NCBI RefSeq assembly: GCF_014284335.1
Contig: NZ_JACOGF010000013.1
Coordinates: forward strand, 117,061 to 181,060
Length of the DNA: 64,000 bases
DNA from: Undibacterium hunanense
GTDB lineage: Bacteria; Pseudomonadota; Gammaproteobacteria; Burkholderiales; Burkholderiaceae_D
Reading direction: 5' to 3'
Shown piece after piece: positions 61,743 through 64,000 of the stretch (within the stretch, counting starts at the first letter, position 1; each line of letters begins with the position of its first letter). Position numbers and translations under genes: made by a program. The notes below the pieces were generated by a model. The model was given only the letters and a program-made list of their open reading frames with translations. It did not search any database and was not told the DNA's origin.

Positions 61743-62627
61743 ATGAAAATTAACGTACGAGTTCGAATCAAAGTCGCAGCAAGGCCTTTGTTCATGCGGG
61801 ATGCAATTCTCAAAGATGCCATTGACTGGAGTAAGGATTTTTTTTGGTGGGAGACTGATGCGAGTTCACCAATTTTAGATAGAGTAATTGAATTGGCGCA
61901 TCAGGTTGATGGATTGACTTTCCAAGTAAGGGCGGAACTCACGAAAAAAGAACTTGAATCGGTTTCTCTATATGAAATGTACCCGACCAAGGGTGATTCG
62001 GAAATGTCGGACGCAGATCATATAGCAAATTTTAAATACATAGATTCGCTTGAGCGAATTTGTTTTAAGCCAAATGATGGCGTCAGAATATTGGATCGAT
62101 TCTACCTTTCTAAGATTAAGGCCAAATCTGATGCAAACTCAATCTATCCGGCATTTGATTGTTTTATGGCGACACAAGACGTTTGTACTATTTTTGAAAA
62201 AGAAGAATTGAGCGGTTTGAAATTTGGGCCTGTTTCCAATTCAAAGACGGAGATTCCTAGTGATAAAGTTCAATTACTTGTTCCTACTCATATCATGCCG
62301 GAATGCGTACAAGATCAATCTGTGAGAGTGCATTCTGTAACACCACTGGGAACCAATTCTTACAGTGTTGCTGGCTGCATTAGTTATTCGCCAGAAGTAA
62401 CAAAAATGGCTAAGGATTTTAATTGTAGTTGTGAATCATATGGTGGGGTAGATGTGGGTACTACTATTGTGAGCAAGCGATTTGTTGATGTGGTACAACG
62501 ACATGAAATAAAAGGCGCACGGTTTTATCCAGTATTGGACACTGCAACGGCACTTTACGCAACATATCATGTGGCACATCAACATTTCATGCAAAAACTT
62601 CAAAACAATCCTATGAATCGCTGGTAG
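61743..62627 (+). CDS. Probable immunity protein for the RHS tip
   Basis: The 294-residue soluble protein starts five bases after the RHS stop, the standard place for an immunity gene. It has no signal peptide or membrane segment. The C-terminal third contains VDVVQRHEIKGARFYPVLDT, a pattern seen at the ends of some polymorphic-toxin immunity proteins. I cannot assign a family. Low GC matches the tip. Confidence 0.6.
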   Translation: MKINVRVRIKVAARPLFMRDAILKDAIDWSKDFFWWETDASSPILDRVIELAHQVDGLTFQVRAELTKKELESVSLYEMYPTKGDSEMSDADHIANFKYIDSLERICFKPNDGVRILDRFYLSKIKAKSDANSIYPAFDCFMATQDVCTIFEKEELSGLKFGPVSNSKTEIPSDKVQLLVPTHIMPECVQDQSVRVHSVTPLGTNSYSVAGCISYSPEVTKMAKDFNCSCESYGGVDVGTTIVSKRFVDVVQRHEIKGARFYPVLDTATALYATYHVAHQHFMQKLQNNPMNRW

Positions 62628-62664
62628 GTGTGTTTGTTGCTGCTTCGCTTGGTGTTTGATAGTG

Positions 62665-62845
62665 ATGGTAATCATTGCCCTGTTCGATATTCGATTGGCA
62701 GAATATATTCCGCCTGAACTGCAATTTTTTGTAGGAAACGGCGTATTTTCGATGGATTTCAGACATCGAAACGCCTAAATTTCAATTGGCATCGCAAATT
62801 GATTTCGCCGAGTTACTTGAAATTTATGCAAAACATACGCAATAG
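62665..62845 (+). pseudogene. Possible frameshifted remnant of a small gene
   Basis: A 37-codon frame from ATG 62665 (MVIIALFDIRLAEYIPPELQ start) ends at TAA 62776-62778. An overlapping frame opens after a TAG at 62732-62734 and reads 36 codons with RWISDIETPKF and FAELLEIYAKHTQ before TAG 62843-62845. Both look protein-like and together could be one small protein broken by a frameshift, for example a decayed immunity gene. Evidence is composition only. Confidence 0.3.
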
Positions 62846-62923
62846 ACGCACCGACACCCGATCAGTTATCTTGTAATCAGAATTAGAATTAATACAAACA
62901 ATTCGATTACTTCCTCAGGAGCG

Positions 62924-63499
62924 ATGAATCTAATGCGTAAGATATTTGCAGATGCGTTAAAACGACAACTACGGCCAATGTTCGCAGAGCGATTTCCGGA
63001 TTTTTCACCTTATAAACCAAAGCAAACGGTAGAAGAAAAAGATAAATTTCCTTTGCCTGTAGCTACGGATTTTTTTCGACGAATTCGTGGACATCTTTGG
63101 GAAATTATAGGCATTAGACGATATAGTAAAGATGAGTGGACGGTTGAGATTATTTGGTCTTCTAATGGGAAATTTCCTTCATCATGTTTAACACGTGATT
63201 ACGGGAAGCAAGATCTTGAGAAAATGATTGGACAATCAGAGGCGCATACGTCAACAAGAACTATTGCTCCAGCGGGTTGTCCGACAGATTGGGCAGTTTG
63301 GGCGTGTAGCGTGCCGACTACGCACCCTGATTATATGGTGCGTTATGTTGTTGAATACTCTCAGCCTATTGTCGAAGAGGTTGCTGAGCATCGTGTGGCA
63401 GAGCAGCTCAAATCAACTGCTGATGTCCTTGATAAAGTAGTACTTCCTTTCTTTGATGAGGTTGAGCGCCGAGTTGCGGAAAAAATGAATAATTCGTAA
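62924..63499 (+). CDS. Unknown small protein in the toxin/immunity array
   Basis: The 191-residue protein has no signal or membrane segment. It has a basic N-terminus (MRKIFADALKRQLR), a central Trp-rich part (RRIRGHLWEIIGIRRYSKDEWTVEIIWSS) and an acidic helical end. AGGAG at 62917-62921 is close to ATG 62924 and better spaced for the in-frame ATG 62933. I do not recognise a family. By position before the next RHS fragment it may be an immunity protein from a cassette whose toxin has been lost. Confidence 0.55.
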   Translation: MNLMRKIFADALKRQLRPMFAERFPDFSPYKPKQTVEEKDKFPLPVATDFFRRIRGHLWEIIGIRRYSKDEWTVEIIWSSNGKFPSSCLTRDYGKQDLEKMIGQSEAHTSTRTIAPAGCPTDWAVWACSVPTTHPDYMVRYVVEYSQPIVEEVAEHRVAEQLKSTADVLDKVVLPFFDEVERRVAEKMNNS

Positions 63500-63864
63500 T
63501 TTTTTTGCTATTTTTTTAGTTCGATTGATCAAAATCTCAACCAAGAATACAAGCTCACCTCACGTAGCCACATTAAAATACGTCAGCCTACAACAAAGCC
63601 CCCGTGCAAATCAGCACAGACGTACAACGGATAATGTTTATTCGGTTCTTTAAATTTAAGTTTTTTTTGGGGGCGTTGTGATTGCGAGTTAATCTCGCCA
63701 GGGCCACAGCCAGTTCAATCACAACAGATCACTTTCTGAGTGATAGATTCAAGCAACACCTTTTATAACTGCAACTGCAGAAGTGAGATGCAAGGAATCT
63801 CGCCTTGCAAGGCGAGATCGTTCCGCAGGCGTGGAGCAGTGCTCCACGAATTCCCTGCTTCACC
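63500..63864. other. Gene-free junction before the second RHS copy
   Basis: About 365 bases with T-rich tracts, GCCCCC near 63599 and GGGGGC near 63670 that could pair over a distance, and two strong hairpins at the right end. No credible gene is seen; a 78-codon ATG frame from 63740 runs out of phase with the RHS sequence. Confidence 0.4.
63797..63847. repeat. Two adjacent hairpins abutting the RHS copy
   Basis: A perfect 22-bp palindrome lies at 63797-63818 (left half ATCTCGCCTTG). A second hairpin has GTGGAGC (63831-63837) and GCTCCAC (63841-63847) arms with a three-base loop and GCAGG/CCTGC outer arms. Eighteen bases after it, homology to the RHS gene begins. Confidence 0.75.
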
Positions 63865-64000
63865 ATCCCCATCCGCGTCACCCGCACCTACGACACCCGT
63901 CGCAAGAGCCAGAATCTTGACTTTGGGTATGGCTGGAGTGTGGACTATCAGAACGTCCAGATCCGCAAGAACATGATCCTGGGTCTGCAATGGAACGTCA
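63865..64000 (+). pseudogene. Start of a second RHS-core copy, truncated at its 5' end
   Basis: The last 136 bases match 57517-57652 of the upstream RHS gene without gaps. There are seven differences, all in third codon positions and all synonymous, so the encoded peptide (starting IPIRVTRTYDTRRKSQ) is identical. The homologous region before 57517 is absent here. The frame is open back to 63787 but has no start codon. It continues beyond the window. Confidence 0.85.

Noticed and set aside
63740..63976. A 78-codon ATG frame at the right end
   Set aside because: It reads across the RHS-core copy out of phase; the true phase is shown by synonymous-only differences from the other copy.

Overview
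The window looks like the chromosome of a betaproteobacterium of the order Burkholderiales, most likely Oxalobacteraceae (an Undibacterium-like genome is plausible). This rests on the core block carA-carB-greA / yhbY / rlmE-ftsH-folP-glmM, on protein sequence style and on roughly 50% GC. It is inference from gene order, since no 16S gene is present.

Layout. 0-8.9 kb: a mixed block with a Crp/Fnr-type regulator, a degenerate receiver-PAS protein, a divergent Nramp transporter, two lipoproteins on the minus strand (Sel1 repeats; 2',3'-cyclic-nucleotide phosphodiesterase/3'-nucleotidase), a patatin-like lipoprotein, an NlpC/P60 hydrolase and a GlcG/HbpS-like protein. 9.0-20.3 kb: housekeeping genes for carbamoyl phosphate, transcript cleavage, ribosome assembly, membrane proteolysis, folate and peptidoglycan precursors, then tRNA-Arg(TCT). 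20.8-26.4 kb: a chemoreceptor, a flavin dehydrogenase, DUF2069-wrbA and a YihY membrane protein. 26.4-42.9 kb: an exopolysaccharide locus (initiating phosphotransferase, glycosyltransferases, outer-membrane export protein, chain-length/kinase pair, acyltransferase, Wzy/ligase-type protein, secreted glycanase, WecB/TagA/CpsF transferase), interrupted by isocitrate lyase and a zinc-ribbon membrane protein. No Wzx flippase is seen.

43.3-64 kb is the accessory part. A 2241-residue secreted multidomain protein, a choice-of-anchor A protein and an exported transglutaminase-fold protein lie in one direction with small gaps and probably form one transcription unit. The third protein ends in a hydrophobic region plus a variable C-terminal domain and is followed by a small zinc-ribbon gene, as in polymorphic toxin/immunity pairs. 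After it come a relic of an immunity-like gene, an intact homologue of that relic, a 5'-truncated RHS gene with its own C-terminal HNH-like tip and a downstream partner, a broken small gene, another small gene, and the start of a second RHS-core copy that runs off the window. Composition and homology breakpoints indicate repeated cassette insertion.

Four copies of a roughly 100-bp TA-flanked inverted-repeat element (MITE-like) occur between 25 and 43.3 kb. Every copy lies between two divergently transcribed genes; one copy carries a nested 81-bp insertion made of two hairpins.
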